From: an uncultured Propionibacteriaceae bacterium
GTDB lineage: Bacteria; Actinomycetota; Actinomycetes; Propionibacteriales; Propionibacteriaceae
Reading direction: 5' to 3'
Length of the DNA: 64,000 bases
Assembly: GCA_937965785.1 (NCBI GenBank)
Contig: CALCKT010000062.1
Span: 70,660-134,659, forward strand
Made by a program: the position numbers and the translations under genes. The notes under the pieces are model-generated. The model was not told the DNA's origin and did no database searches. It saw nothing but the letters and a program-made list of their open reading frames with translations. How positions within the stretch are numbered: the first letter of the stretch is position 1; every line of letters begins with the position of its first letter. Shown one piece after another: positions 15,852 through 25,130 of the stretch.

Positions 15852-18407
15852 TCAGTACCTGCCCTCCTCGGGTTCCGGCCAAGGGGTGGCTTCCGCGGGC
15901 AGCGGCTCCAGCAGCCGCTGGTAGATGCGGGTGTGTGAGGTGATCACTTCCCGGGTGGCCCCACCCCGGTCCGGGGAGACCGACAGGCCTAGGGAACCCG
16001 CTCGGTCGGGAACCGGGGGTCGCTGGTAGGTGAGACCCGGGATGTGATCCGGAACCTCCACGCGTCCCAGGAAATCCCCCAGCCCCAAGGGGGAGTTCCC
16101 CTCGGGGTCAACGGGGTCGTCCGATGTGAGCACCCGTTCGCGCAGCCGCCGCCCCAAGTCGTCCACCCGTTCGTCCAGCAGCTCGGCCCAGAGCCGGTCC
16201 ACGTCCCTCGCCAACCACTCCAGCGGGCCGTCCGGCAACCCTGGGTCCTGCCACAGCGCCGAGAGATCCTCGCTGCCGGGTCCGTGGTGGCGGTTCAGGA
16301 TCTCGTCGAAGGCGTGCCGCCGCCACGGCGACCCGGTGGCCTCGGCAGCCAGCCAGGCGCGCAGCTGCTGTTCGTCGTGGCCGGGATGCACCAGGGTCCA
16401 GGAACGGGGCACCGAGACCGGGGGTGTGGTCGCAACGCACGCCGGTTCGACGTCACGCAGCGGGTAGATGCCGCGGAGCACCTGCGACCAGAGCCGCACC
16501 ACGCGGTCGGCGTTCGCCAGTCTCAGGTGCTCGTCCATAGCGGTGATGGCCTGGAGGAACATCAATTTGCGGGCCTCCGCCTGCCTGATGGAACGGGTCC
16601 GGTACTCGTTGAAGTGGTTGAAGAACCACACCACGGGACCGGCGACGAACAGCGTTGAGAATCCCCCGACGCCGCCCCACACCTGACCCCCGGTCAGGGC
16701 GATGCCGATCCGGGAGAACAGGTCGATGATCGTTCCCGGCCAGAACAGGTTCGCCAGCACCATGGCGGCGGTGGCGGCCAGTCCCGTGCAGAACCAGAAC
16801 CAGAACCGGGCCGGGCGCAGCGGGATCAGGCCGCCCAGCTCCCCGACCGCGATCCGGTACCAGCGGTCCGCGTCCAGCCGCGCGGCCACGCCGTCCGCCA
16901 GAACCGATGCCCGGACACGGTCCAGGAACGATAGCCCGTCGACGGGGGTGGCCTCGCCGCAGCCGGCGAGCTGCTCCTGGCGGATCTCGGAGTCCTTCCC
17001 GGCGATCTCCTCCGCCAGTTCATGGGTGACCCTGGAGCCCCGCCGCCCGGTCCCGGTCAGTTTCGCGCCCGGGGCCCCCAGGTGGCGGCGCACCGCTGAC
17101 TCGGCGGTGGCCTTCACCGCGGCGGAGGCGGGCGCGTGCCGGATCCCGGCGATTTCCCCCTCCTCCTGCGGCACCGACGGCACCAGGTCGCCGTCAGGGG
17201 TGGCGCAGCCCAGAACCGGCAGCGGCTCGATGATGCAGGGGCGGCCGTGATGGTCCGGGCGTTCCAGCCCCGGGGGTAGGTCGCTGGCGTCAATCATCCC
17301 GTTCGTGGCGGTGGTGAGGGCCTGCAGGGCCTCGGGGGAGGGAAGATCCCCTGAGGCGTGACGACCGTTCTCCCAGCACCGCTGGAGCAGTCCCCGCTGC
17401 TCCCGGTCCAGGGCGAACGCGTCGATGACCGGGATGATGCCGGGTTCCTCCCCGGATCGTTCGATCTCCCAGCCCGAGTTGGCGCGCTGCAGCCTGTCGG
17501 CGAGGACATCGTGCATCCTGCCCCGCCACGACACCGGCCGGCTGTGTAGAAACAGGAAGTCGACGAACCCGGAGAAATTCTCCAGCAATCCCCGGAAGGT
17601 GATCCGCCGGTTCTCTTCGAAGGCCAGGTACCCGGGGTCGAGTTCGAGGCGGCGCAGGGGACTGCCCCCGGCGTTGACGACGTGCCGGTGAGCCCGTTCC
17701 ATGAGCAGCTCGCCCCGGCTGCGGTCGAATCGGCCGGGGCGCACCATGGAGGCGTCGGCCCACGGCAGTTCCAGCTCGTGGTGGTCGCGGGCGGCGGCGT
17801 CCAGCCGGGTACCTCCCACGACGGTGCTGGTGTAGGCGGTGGCGCACACCTCACCCTGCCCCCAGCCGGCCTCAACCAGTACCTCCGGGGGGTGCGGCTG
17901 GTTCCCGCAGATCACCCCGCCCAACCCCAGGGCGGCGTGCAGCAGGTCTGCGGCGGGGTCCCTGACGGAGGCATCCGCGCCGCCCGGGACGATGGCCTCC
18001 TCCGGTCCCAGCACCACCCGCGACCACTCCGGGGACAGCTGCGGGAGGCGCACCTGCGGCTGCCCGGGGGCGGGGAAGACCGCCACCCCGGTGAGGCTCT
18101 GCTGGCCGAGATGGCTACGGAGTTCCTGCACGGCGTGCAGGTTCCACGGGTGCTGCGGGTCGGGCTGTCCGGATGTGACGCACCAGATCAGCAGGACCTT
18201 CTCCAAGGCGGTCTCGGCGGACAGGAAATCACCGAGCGGGCCGATCTCCTCACCGGGGAGGCGACGGGCCGGTGTCAGGACCACGTCGCCGACCGGCCCG
18301 CCGGGCGCCACCAGCCACAGGCTCTCGCCGACGAGTCCCGCCCCGGCCCAGGCCAGGGCTCGTTCCCACAGCGGCTCGTCGCAGATGAAGATGCTGCGGT
18401 GGCTCAT
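15852..18407 (-). CDS. 851-residue membrane protein of the tubulin-like operon
   Basis: Starts at ATG 18407, 4 bp after the tubulin-like gene. Residues 1-160 read as an alpha/beta domain (FICDEPLWERALAW, GESLWLVAPGGPVGDVVL, EKVLLIWCVTSG). Two membrane helices lie around 525-545 (FWFWFCTGLAATAAMVLANL) and 565-590 (GGVGGFSTLFVAGPVVWFF), followed by a long charged cytoplasmic tail. No catalytic motif is seen. It is the last gene of the four-gene operon and is probably the membrane anchor of the tubulin-like GTPase. The last four residues, EGRY, equal those of the tubulin-like protein. Confidence 0.75.
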   Translation of the reverse strand: MSHRSIFICDEPLWERALAWAGAGLVGESLWLVAPGGPVGDVVLTPARRLPGEEIGPLGDFLSAETALEKVLLIWCVTSGQPDPQHPWNLHAVQELRSHLGQQSLTGVAVFPAPGQPQVRLPQLSPEWSRVVLGPEEAIVPGGADASVRDPAADLLHAALGLGGVICGNQPHPPEVLVEAGWGQGEVCATAYTSTVVGGTRLDAAARDHHELELPWADASMVRPGRFDRSRGELLMERAHRHVVNAGGSPLRRLELDPGYLAFEENRRITFRGLLENFSGFVDFLFLHSRPVSWRGRMHDVLADRLQRANSGWEIERSGEEPGIIPVIDAFALDREQRGLLQRCWENGRHASGDLPSPEALQALTTATNGMIDASDLPPGLERPDHHGRPCIIEPLPVLGCATPDGDLVPSVPQEEGEIAGIRHAPASAAVKATAESAVRRHLGAPGAKLTGTGRRGSRVTHELAEEIAGKDSEIRQEQLAGCGEATPVDGLSFLDRVRASVLADGVAARLDADRWYRIAVGELGGLIPLRPARFWFWFCTGLAATAAMVLANLFWPGTIIDLFSRIGIALTGGQVWGGVGGFSTLFVAGPVVWFFNHFNEYRTRSIRQAEARKLMFLQAITAMDEHLRLANADRVVRLWSQVLRGIYPLRDVEPACVATTPPVSVPRSWTLVHPGHDEQQLRAWLAAEATGSPWRRHAFDEILNRHHGPGSEDLSALWQDPGLPDGPLEWLARDVDRLWAELLDERVDDLGRRLRERVLTSDDPVDPEGNSPLGLGDFLGRVEVPDHIPGLTYQRPPVPDRAGSLGLSVSPDRGGATREVITSHTRIYQRLLEPLPAEATPWPEPEEGRY

Positions 18408-18411
18408 CGGG

Positions 18412-21400
18412 TCAGTACCGTCCTTCGGTGGATCGCGTGCCGCTCTCCAGCTCCGTCAGCGCCCCCTTCAGCAGGTCGATGATGTCGAGGGTGGCCAGGT
18501 GGTGCGGGTCCCCCTCGGGAGCCATCGAAACCAGTTCGTCCAGGCTCGTGCGCAGGTCCGCGAAGGCCTTCCGCACCTTGGCCTCGCGGTCGGCCCGGTC
18601 GGAGGTATTCTCGAGCACGAACGGATCCCGGGTGCCCGGGATGTCACCTCCCGCGTCGATCCACCGCTGCAGCGGGTACGGGTAGGAGGTGTGTTCCTGC
18701 CCGAGGGCGTGCAGTTTCTGGAACGGCAGCAGGGGTTCGAGGGAGCTGAGGCGGAAGGCCTCCACGAGGCTGGTGATGTAGCTTTCGAGGAAACGTCCCG
18801 GGTAGTCCCGGTGCGGTGCGGTGCGGTGCCTCCCCCGGAGCCCGGTCAGGTCCACCTCCCACCAGCCGCCGGTCCCGTTGCGCACCAGCAGCGAGTTCGG
18901 GCCCGGGTACTGGGGGGTCAGTTCCACCTCACCCATCAGGCGCCCGACGAACAACCCCTGAAGCAGGCGGGTCTGCGTCTCCGGGGAGAGAGGCACGTAC
19001 TCGGCCAGCGGGCGGCTGCGACGATTCAGCCAGCCGGTGGCTGAGACGGCGTCGGCGGCCTGGCTGATGGGACCGAGGATGCTGTCGGCGACCACGAGGT
19101 TGAACGGGGAGGCGGTGGTCGAGAGCAGGGTTATCGACGGTGATGGTGCGCCGTCGGTGTTCAACCGGCCGTTCGGCAGCAGCTGCTGGGCCTCGGCCTG
19201 CAGCCGCTGGGTGAGCGGGGCGGTGCCCAACCGGGTTTGGATCACCGGGTCCAGGGTCGGCACGTCGATGGCCCCGAGTATCAGGTTGATCTGCGGTTGC
19301 GGGGCGTGCACCTGCGCGTACAGCGCCAGGTTGAGCCTGACCAGAGGTTCCGCTGCCACGAGGAGTTTGGCGAACTGCGTCACCATCTTGTCGTGGCGCC
19401 GCCGGATTTCCTGGTCGGTGACGGTGTTGGGGGCGGGGTTGAGGTATTCGCGCAGCGTGCAGTCGAGGAATCTCCGGGTGCTGGCGTTCGGGTCGTTGAG
19501 CCAGTCGATCACCCGGTTGTCGATGTCCTCCAGTGTGAACGCCAGCCGCACCACCGCATCCCGGGCGCGGGATTCGTCGCGCAGCCTGGAAACCCAGTTG
19601 TCGACCTGCGAGACAACCGGGGATGCGGTCCACGCGACCCGGGTGCCCGTGGTGGCGTCGTCCCGCATACCCGTGATCATGTCGCGGACGGCATCCTTGA
19701 GGGCCTGCCGCTGCATCTGTTCCGGGCCGGCGAGCTGGGTGGACAGGTCATCCATGTCCCGCGGCATTCGGGAGGCGATCTGTTCCCGGAACAGCTGCGG
19801 GAAACCGGAGACATCCTCAAGGGTGAACTCGACGGCGCTTGGCCGCAGGTAGGCGGGCACCCCGCCCGTCTCGGAGGGCCACATGGTGCGCAGGGTGCCG
19901 CCGCCGTCGAGGGTCATGTCGACTCGCTCCCGGAGTCCGTCGCGCGCACTCCGGAGGGAACGCAGCCACGGGTCGACCAGCCCGGTCGCCATGTCCGCGA
20001 CGAGCCGGCCGGTCTTGCGCAGTTCGTCGGAGTAGACCATCACGTCGATGGGCTGGCCGGCGTCGGTGACGATGTCGCGGATGGTGTCGTAGTCGTCGCG
20101 GCGGAAGCTCCGGACCATGCTCGCCCGGCCCCGTTCCAGGTCGTCCAGCATCAGGTGGGCGTTGGTCTCGTACTTGTCCGCCTGGTCCTTCAGCTGCGCA
20201 GCCGCCTTCAGTAGCTGGTCGTGCAGGAGTTCCAGCATCTTGATCACCACAGGAAGGCCGAAATCGGCCACCTGCTCGGGGAGCAGCTGCCGGAGCCGCT
20301 GCGCGACGTCCAGTTCGAACTTCTCCAAGCCCTTCATGAACAGGTGGTGGGCCCGGTTCCGGAGCGGATTGTAGGTGCCGCTGTCGGCGGCGACCTGGTT
20401 GATCTCGAGTTTCGCGGCGGTGTGGGCGACCCGGAGCGCCTCCTGGGTGGAGACCTTGCTGCCCCTGCCGATCGCCTCGATGTCGCTCATCAGGCGGGAG
20501 GCGAACTCCGTGTTGAGGCTCTTGTACTCCTCCGTGCCGCGGATGGAGACCTGGTTGTAGATGTCGTCGTTCTGTGTGGTGGCGAGGTCCAGTTCGTTGA
20601 GCTGCAACTCCCAGATGAACCCGGTGTAGTTGCGTTCGACGGCCTCGTTGAGGAGCACGTCGTCGCTCTTGTCGCGTTCGGAGGCCGACACCTCAAGGTG
20701 CGCCTCCAGGAGCTGCTCCGTGACCAGGCGCATCAGCCGGTCGTGGGCGTACTGGGCGAAGAACTCGCGACCCACGGAGAGCCGCCCGAAACCGAGACCC
20801 ATCAGGTTCGGGTTGTCGTGGGTCTCCCGCGACGTGATGCCCAGGTGGTCGGGGGCGCTCTGCTTGGCTGTGGGGAAGTTGGTGAGCAGGTAGGCGTCGA
20901 GGGAGTCGAGTAGGGCCGGGTTGAGGGCAAGCTCCGCGTACATGCTGCCCACCACCCGGTACACGTCCTGGGGCCGGGAGAACACCGTCCCGCGCTGCGA
21001 GGACGCCCCGACCAGGTAGTAGGCCTCGGCGCCCCCGACGACGGCGCTGGGCAGGTGCTGTCCGCTGAAGATGGCGTGCCGGGTGTTCATGTAGACCCCA
21101 CCCGCGGTGCCCTGACCGGGGTCGTAGTCCTGGGCGATCAGCTCGCAGATGGTGGTCAGCGCGTTCGGTGCGATGCCGGCGTTCCCGGCGCCCAGGCCTG
21201 CGTACACGTCGGGTGAGAAGAGGTTCGTGACCATCTTGCCGACCCCGAGGGAACGCAGGAGGTCGAGGATGTCGCCGATGAGACCCGCCCCGCTGCCTCC
21301 CGCCAGGGAGCCGATCACGATCACGATCGGTTTCTCCGCGGGGGTGTCCAGCCCGGCGATGCCCAAGGCCTCGGCTGCCGGGTTCAACTGGTCCCTGCCG

Positions 21401-21849
21401 TTGCGGCAGCGGTCCAGGCGGTTCTCGATGGCCTGGCGGATCCTCGTCAGGACACCGAGGGCCACGACCCTGCCGTAGGCGCGCATCTGACGTGCCCCGC
21501 TGGCCGTGGCCTCCGGGACGGTGGTGGGGCGGGGAGCCCAGCTCTGGAACGGGCGTTCGTTGCCGTCGCTGCTCCTGAACAGCCTGTCCAGGTGGGTGTA
21601 GGTGGCGCTGTAGGTGGAGTTCTCGTCGGTGAGTGGGAAGTAGTCGGTGGGGGCCAGACCGAAGGCCTGCCCGCCTTCGTCGGCGTCCCGTTTGGCGGGC
21701 ACATCGATGTGGAGGAACTGGATTCCGGCCGGGATGTGATGGATGCCGACGGAACGCAGACGCCGGGAGAGGGTGTTCTGGACGACGCCCAGCACCTTGC
21801 CTCCGGTGCCGCCGAGCCCGAGGAAGAGCAGCGGGTGCATTGTTGCCAT
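18412..21849 (-). CDS. FtsZ/tubulin-like GTPase (Tubulin_2 type)
   Basis: 1145 residues from ATG 21849. The N-terminus has the nucleotide-binding start LLFLGLGGTGGKVLGVVQ (GLGGTGGK at 11-18). The tubulin signature-like loop SLAGGSGAGLIGDILDLLRS lies at 181-200, equivalent to GGGTGTG in FtsZ. This long form matches the FtsZ-like family that Makarova and Koonin described with vWA and OmpA proteins. Beyond about 380 residues the protein is a long helical extension (EKFELDVAQRLRQLLPEQV, QLKDQADKYETNAHLMLDDL) with no homologue I can name. It has no membrane segment, so anchoring is probably through the neighbouring membrane proteins. It sits in a tight operon: TM protein, vWA, tubulin, 851-aa protein. 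Confidence 0.88.
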   Translation of the reverse strand: MATMHPLLFLGLGGTGGKVLGVVQNTLSRRLRSVGIHHIPAGIQFLHIDVPAKRDADEGGQAFGLAPTDYFPLTDENSTYSATYTHLDRLFRSSDGNERPFQSWAPRPTTVPEATASGARQMRAYGRVVALGVLTRIRQAIENRLDRCRNGRDQLNPAAEALGIAGLDTPAEKPIVIVIGSLAGGSGAGLIGDILDLLRSLGVGKMVTNLFSPDVYAGLGAGNAGIAPNALTTICELIAQDYDPGQGTAGGVYMNTRHAIFSGQHLPSAVVGGAEAYYLVGASSQRGTVFSRPQDVYRVVGSMYAELALNPALLDSLDAYLLTNFPTAKQSAPDHLGITSRETHDNPNLMGLGFGRLSVGREFFAQYAHDRLMRLVTEQLLEAHLEVSASERDKSDDVLLNEAVERNYTGFIWELQLNELDLATTQNDDIYNQVSIRGTEEYKSLNTEFASRLMSDIEAIGRGSKVSTQEALRVAHTAAKLEINQVAADSGTYNPLRNRAHHLFMKGLEKFELDVAQRLRQLLPEQVADFGLPVVIKMLELLHDQLLKAAAQLKDQADKYETNAHLMLDDLERGRASMVRSFRRDDYDTIRDIVTDAGQPIDVMVYSDELRKTGRLVADMATGLVDPWLRSLRSARDGLRERVDMTLDGGGTLRTMWPSETGGVPAYLRPSAVEFTLEDVSGFPQLFREQIASRMPRDMDDLSTQLAGPEQMQRQALKDAVRDMITGMRDDATTGTRVAWTASPVVSQVDNWVSRLRDESRARDAVVRLAFTLEDIDNRVIDWLNDPNASTRRFLDCTLREYLNPAPNTVTDQEIRRRHDKMVTQFAKLLVAAEPLVRLNLALYAQVHAPQPQINLILGAIDVPTLDPVIQTRLGTAPLTQRLQAEAQQLLPNGRLNTDGAPSPSITLLSTTASPFNLVVADSILGPISQAADAVSATGWLNRRSRPLAEYVPLSPETQTRLLQGLFVGRLMGEVELTPQYPGPNSLLVRNGTGGWWEVDLTGLRGRHRTAPHRDYPGRFLESYITSLVEAFRLSSLEPLLPFQKLHALGQEHTSYPYPLQRWIDAGGDIPGTRDPFVLENTSDRADREAKVRKAFADLRTSLDELVSMAPEGDPHHLATLDIIDLLKGALTELESGTRSTEGRY

Positions 21850-21859
21850 GGTTTTCTCC

Positions 21860-24442
21860 TTAGCGTCGATGGATGGGACGGCCGGTGCCCGGGGCGGGTC
21901 CGGGATCGGTGGGTTCCGGGGCGGAGCGGCGGTGCTGCCGCTGCCACTTGGTGACGAAACCGAGCCAGTGCATGTCGCGGATGGCTGCGTCCATGTCGGC
22001 GACGGACAGGGTGTCGTCGGTGGTGAACAGGTGGAGGGTGGCCCTCAGGGGGCCCTTCTCCGGGGAGGCCGCCACTGCGGAGACGCTGGTGGTGACCACG
22101 ATCAGCAGGCTCAGCCCGGCGGGCACGGGAACCTCCCGGCCCTGGTGGAAACTGGACGGGGAGCTGTTGGCCTCCAGCAGCTGCCCCTCCGGGACCTGGG
22201 CCAGGAAACGGGGCGCGGCGCCGGGCACCAGTGGGGTGCGGGCCAGCAGGTTCAGGCTGCTCCTGGGTGGTTTGATGCGCCGGGGATTGCCTGCCTTCAG
22301 GGGTCGTGGGGCGGTGATGAGCTGGCGGTTCTCCGGGGGTTCGGTCTCGGCGCGCGGGAAGTGGTTGCGCTGCCCGGGTCGAGATCTTGGACATCCCGGT
22401 GCGGGGCCGGGTTGCGTGGCGGGCCGGATGCCGAAGTGTCCGATCTCCACATCGGCTGCGGTGTGACGCAAACCGTCGGTGTTGAACCTGGTGGTCAGGT
22501 ACATGGCCAACCAGATGGCCGCCCACACCATGACCACCGACAACACCACCAGGGCCACGAACAACAGGCCGAAGGTGGCGACATCCACCGGCACCGTCTG
22601 GTACCAGGAAACGGGCAGCTCGAAACGGGTCGACAGGGGTTGCTGCCCGTCGGCCGCGGCGGAGGTCAGTTGCACCGCGACACCCGAGCGACCCCCTCCG
22701 ATGGCCTCCGAGGAGGGGGTGAAGGACACCGTGACCTCGCGGCGTTCCAGGGGCTGGAGTTCGACGCAGCCTTCCTGGAGGCTGAGCCGGTTCGTCTCGT
22801 TCTCGACGGGGCTGCTGAAGGTACTGCCCGGTGCGAGGCACACCGTTGCCACACCCGACCTGGCGCCCGTCAGGATGAGCGTGGCGGTGCCGGTTCCGGT
22901 GCGTGAGATGGTGCCCAGGTCCAGGCGTTCGGCGGGCTGGATGCTCGGGAAGCTGTCGGAGTTCACGGGTGCGGCCCAGGACGTGGCGAGTGGCGCCAGC
23001 CGCAGGCCGGAGGCGGTGATGAGCCGGACGGAGACCCGGATGTCGAGGCGGGGCGTGGTCCGGCCGGGGGTCAGCCTGGTGACGATGGCGCCGCCCTCGA
23101 TCCGGGTTTCAGCGGGAACCGGCTGCCCTTCGGGGTCGGTGATGCTCACCTCCGGTTCGATGGCCCGGTACACGCCGAGGTCGGCGGGGGTGCCGTCGGG
23201 GCGGGTCAGAAGGGTGCGGATCTCACCCTCCTCCCCGGCGATCAGCCGCGACCGGTCGGGGTCCGGGGCCAAGGTGAGGTCCGGCCACACACAGAAGGTC
23301 GGGTTGCCGCCGGTCGCGGGGGCCGCGACCTCCCAGCGGCCCGCAGGGGAACCCGGGGGAAGGGTCACGCGGGCGCCGATGTGCCCGGCGTCGTGGGTGG
23401 ATTCCACGAGGTAGCCGCCCGAGGTCTGGGAACCGGGGACGGTGAACGCGACGGCCCCGCCACCGGGGGCGGTCAGCATCGCATCCTCGGTTTCCGGCAC
23501 GGGGGTGAGGATGCCGGAACGCGGGATGCGCACCATGATGCGGCCGATGCCGGGGTCGATCTGGTTGCCGACATCCCCAGTGGGGGTACAGCCGGTGGCC
23601 AGGTCGTTCATCTGGGAGAACACCCCGTTCAGGTTCGAGGCGTCGTCGACCTGCAGGTAACCGCCGGGCGCCCAGCCGTCGGGGATCGGCCAGGTGCCGC
23701 AGGTGGTGTCGCCCAGGATGCCGATGCTCATGCGTTGCAGGTCGGCTGCCGCGGGGCCAAGTTGGATGCCCAGCACGACCACGCCGTTGGAGCGGAGCTG
23801 GTCAATGACCCCCGAACCGGGGGTGCAGATCTCCCGGCGGGCCTGTTCGATCACGGGGCCTGCGACGTTGGGGCCGTGGTCGTCGATGTCCTTTCCCTTG
23901 GCGGTGCTGAACTCGCCGTCGGTGAACCAGAACATGATGCGGCAGTCCGCGACCCGGGAACCGATCCCGAAATCCGAGAAACCGCCATCCAGGGCGCGCT
24001 GGAAGTCGGTGCCGCCCTTCGGGTCGAGGGTTTTGCGCGCCTGATCCACCATCGCCGGGATGACCTCGGAGCTGTCCTCGCCGTTGATGCGCTGCCAGGG
24101 GACGACCTCGGAGGTGGGCAGGTAGGTGTCGCTGAAACCGGCGACGGCGGCCTCGACATCGACCCGTTCCCCGTCGGGGCGTTTGATCCCGGACAGGCCG
24201 GTCAGCGCTGTGGCCAGGCCGTCGTAGCGCAGACCGCCGGGGTCCTTGCCGGGGAGCTTGAGGCTGCCGGATTTGTCCAGGACGAACAGGACGCTGACGC
24301 TGTGGGCGGTTTGCAGACAGCTGTACAGGTGGGCCGAGGCCGGGGCGATGGGGTCTGGTTCCTCGGCGGTCGCTGCGGGGGCGGTGACGAAGGTCGCCAG
24401 GACGAGGGCCAGGGTGATGAGGGAGGCGGTGAGGCGTCGCAT
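21860..24442 (-). CDS. Secreted/membrane vWA-domain protein
   Basis: 860 residues from ATG 24442. A signal peptide covers 1-26 (LTASLITLALVLATFVTAPA). The vWA domain starts at about 49; its metal-site motif is LDKSGS (55-60), later TDFQRALDGGFSDF and MFWFTDGEFST. Beta-sandwich-like regions follow. One membrane helix near 655-680 (VATFGLLFVALVVLSVVMVW) is followed by a cytoplasmic tail of about 180 residues rich in Pro and Arg. The topology therefore puts vWA outside and the tail inside, next to the tubulin-like GTPase. vWA proteins are a standard partner of this FtsZ-like family. It lies 10 bp before the tubulin gene in the same operon. Confidence 0.9.
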   Translation of the reverse strand: MRRLTASLITLALVLATFVTAPAATAEEPDPIAPASAHLYSCLQTAHSVSVLFVLDKSGSLKLPGKDPGGLRYDGLATALTGLSGIKRPDGERVDVEAAVAGFSDTYLPTSEVVPWQRINGEDSSEVIPAMVDQARKTLDPKGGTDFQRALDGGFSDFGIGSRVADCRIMFWFTDGEFSTAKGKDIDDHGPNVAGPVIEQARREICTPGSGVIDQLRSNGVVVLGIQLGPAAADLQRMSIGILGDTTCGTWPIPDGWAPGGYLQVDDASNLNGVFSQMNDLATGCTPTGDVGNQIDPGIGRIMVRIPRSGILTPVPETEDAMLTAPGGGAVAFTVPGSQTSGGYLVESTHDAGHIGARVTLPPGSPAGRWEVAAPATGGNPTFCVWPDLTLAPDPDRSRLIAGEEGEIRTLLTRPDGTPADLGVYRAIEPEVSITDPEGQPVPAETRIEGGAIVTRLTPGRTTPRLDIRVSVRLITASGLRLAPLATSWAAPVNSDSFPSIQPAERLDLGTISRTGTGTATLILTGARSGVATVCLAPGSTFSSPVENETNRLSLQEGCVELQPLERREVTVSFTPSSEAIGGGRSGVAVQLTSAAADGQQPLSTRFELPVSWYQTVPVDVATFGLLFVALVVLSVVMVWAAIWLAMYLTTRFNTDGLRHTAADVEIGHFGIRPATQPGPAPGCPRSRPGQRNHFPRAETEPPENRQLITAPRPLKAGNPRRIKPPRSSLNLLARTPLVPGAAPRFLAQVPEGQLLEANSSPSSFHQGREVPVPAGLSLLIVVTTSVSAVAASPEKGPLRATLHLFTTDDTLSVADMDAAIRDMHWLGFVTKWQRQHRRSAPEPTDPGPAPGTGRPIHRR

Positions 24443-24443
24443 C

Positions 24444-24827
24444 TCAACCCCCGAACCCGAAACGCGAGAAGTGGAGTGCGATCACCACGCCGTTGATCAC
24501 GCAGGCCACCAGGACGGCGACGATTGAGATCCGCTCCAGGAAAGGCATCCGCATGGCCCGGGTTTTCCTGCCGGCGATCGCCGCCTTGTTTGTCAGCTGG
24601 CGTTGCAGGTAGATGAGGACGAACCCGAGCCCGAGCACCGCGACGTAGGCGATACCCGAGACCACCCAGGACCCCAGGAAAACGGCGGCCGCACCCAGGG
24701 CGGCGACGATCAGGGCCGCGATGGCGGGAATGATGGGTTCCGACCCGCGCGGGGCACGTCGTACCGGGCCGCCGGGGCGCACCACACTGGGCGGCGATGG
24801 CAAGGGTCTCGGTCCTGCTGACATCAC
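24444..24827 (-). CDS. Small membrane protein heading the tubulin operon
   Basis: 127 residues from ATG 24827 (AGGAGG site). Helices are at about 28-48 (IIPAIAALIVAALGAAAVFLG), 50-70 (VVSGIAYVAVLGLGFVLIYL) and 98-120 (ISIVAVLVACVINGVVIAL); there is a basic loop between the second and third. No family recognised. It is the first gene of the vWA/tubulin operon, 1 bp before vWA, and 33 bp after a GTCCGTCA box, so it is probably a structural partner of the vWA protein. Confidence 0.75.
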   Translation of the reverse strand: MMSAGPRPLPSPPSVVRPGGPVRRAPRGSEPIIPAIAALIVAALGAAAVFLGSWVVSGIAYVAVLGLGFVLIYLQRQLTNKAAIAGRKTRAMRMPFLERISIVAVLVACVINGVVIALHFSRFGFGG

Positions 24828-24860
24828 GTCCTCCTGAAGCAGATCGTGCTCTCAGAAACA

Positions 24861-24868
24861 TGACGGAC
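24861..24868 (-). promoter_or_regulatory. GTCCGTCA box before the tubulin operon
   Basis: On the minus strand CCTGTCCGTCATGTTTC is followed 36 bp later by AGGAGGACGTG and ATG 24827. It is the probable promoter element of the four-gene tubulin operon. Confidence 0.7.
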
Positions 24869-24926
24869 AGGAGAGGGGTCAGTGGCGGGAAGGGGAGGGT
24901 CGTCGGTGGGAAGGGAAGGGGAAGGG

Positions 24927-25060
24927 GATGTCGGTTTGCTGGCCGTAATCCTGTTTTGCTGGGCTTGTTGAAGTTCGCTGGCCTCACAGCGCAGGCAAAC
25001 GTGAACAAGGCCAGCAAACCGACATCAAGGCCAGCAAACCAGTGATAGGGCCAGCAAACC
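24927..25060. repeat. Six-site dyad array of a 12-bp motif
   Basis: GGTTTGCTGGCC or close variants lie at 24933, 24953 and 24972; the inverted form GGCCAGCAAACC lies at 25009, 25029 and 25049, each 19-20 bp from the next. The outer arms are exact: GATGTCGGTTTGCTGGCC at 24927-24944 mirrors GGCCAGCAAACCGACATC at 25009-25026. The inner part (CTTGTTGAAGTTCGC and GCAAACGTGAACAAG) is also partly inverted. The array fills the gap between the HD gene end and the tubulin operon promoter. It could be a protein-binding site, a centromere-like array or a folded RNA. Confidence 0.75.
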
Positions 25061-25130
25061 GGGAGTGGGTGGGGATGGGACGGTCGGTGGTCGACGGTGC
25101 CGCGCGGGCGTCGTCCCCACCCGGGTTTCC

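Noticed and set aside
24927..25060. CRISPR array
   Set aside because: The 12-bp units are spaced 20 bp in both orientations, spacers are 8 bp, and no cas genes occur.
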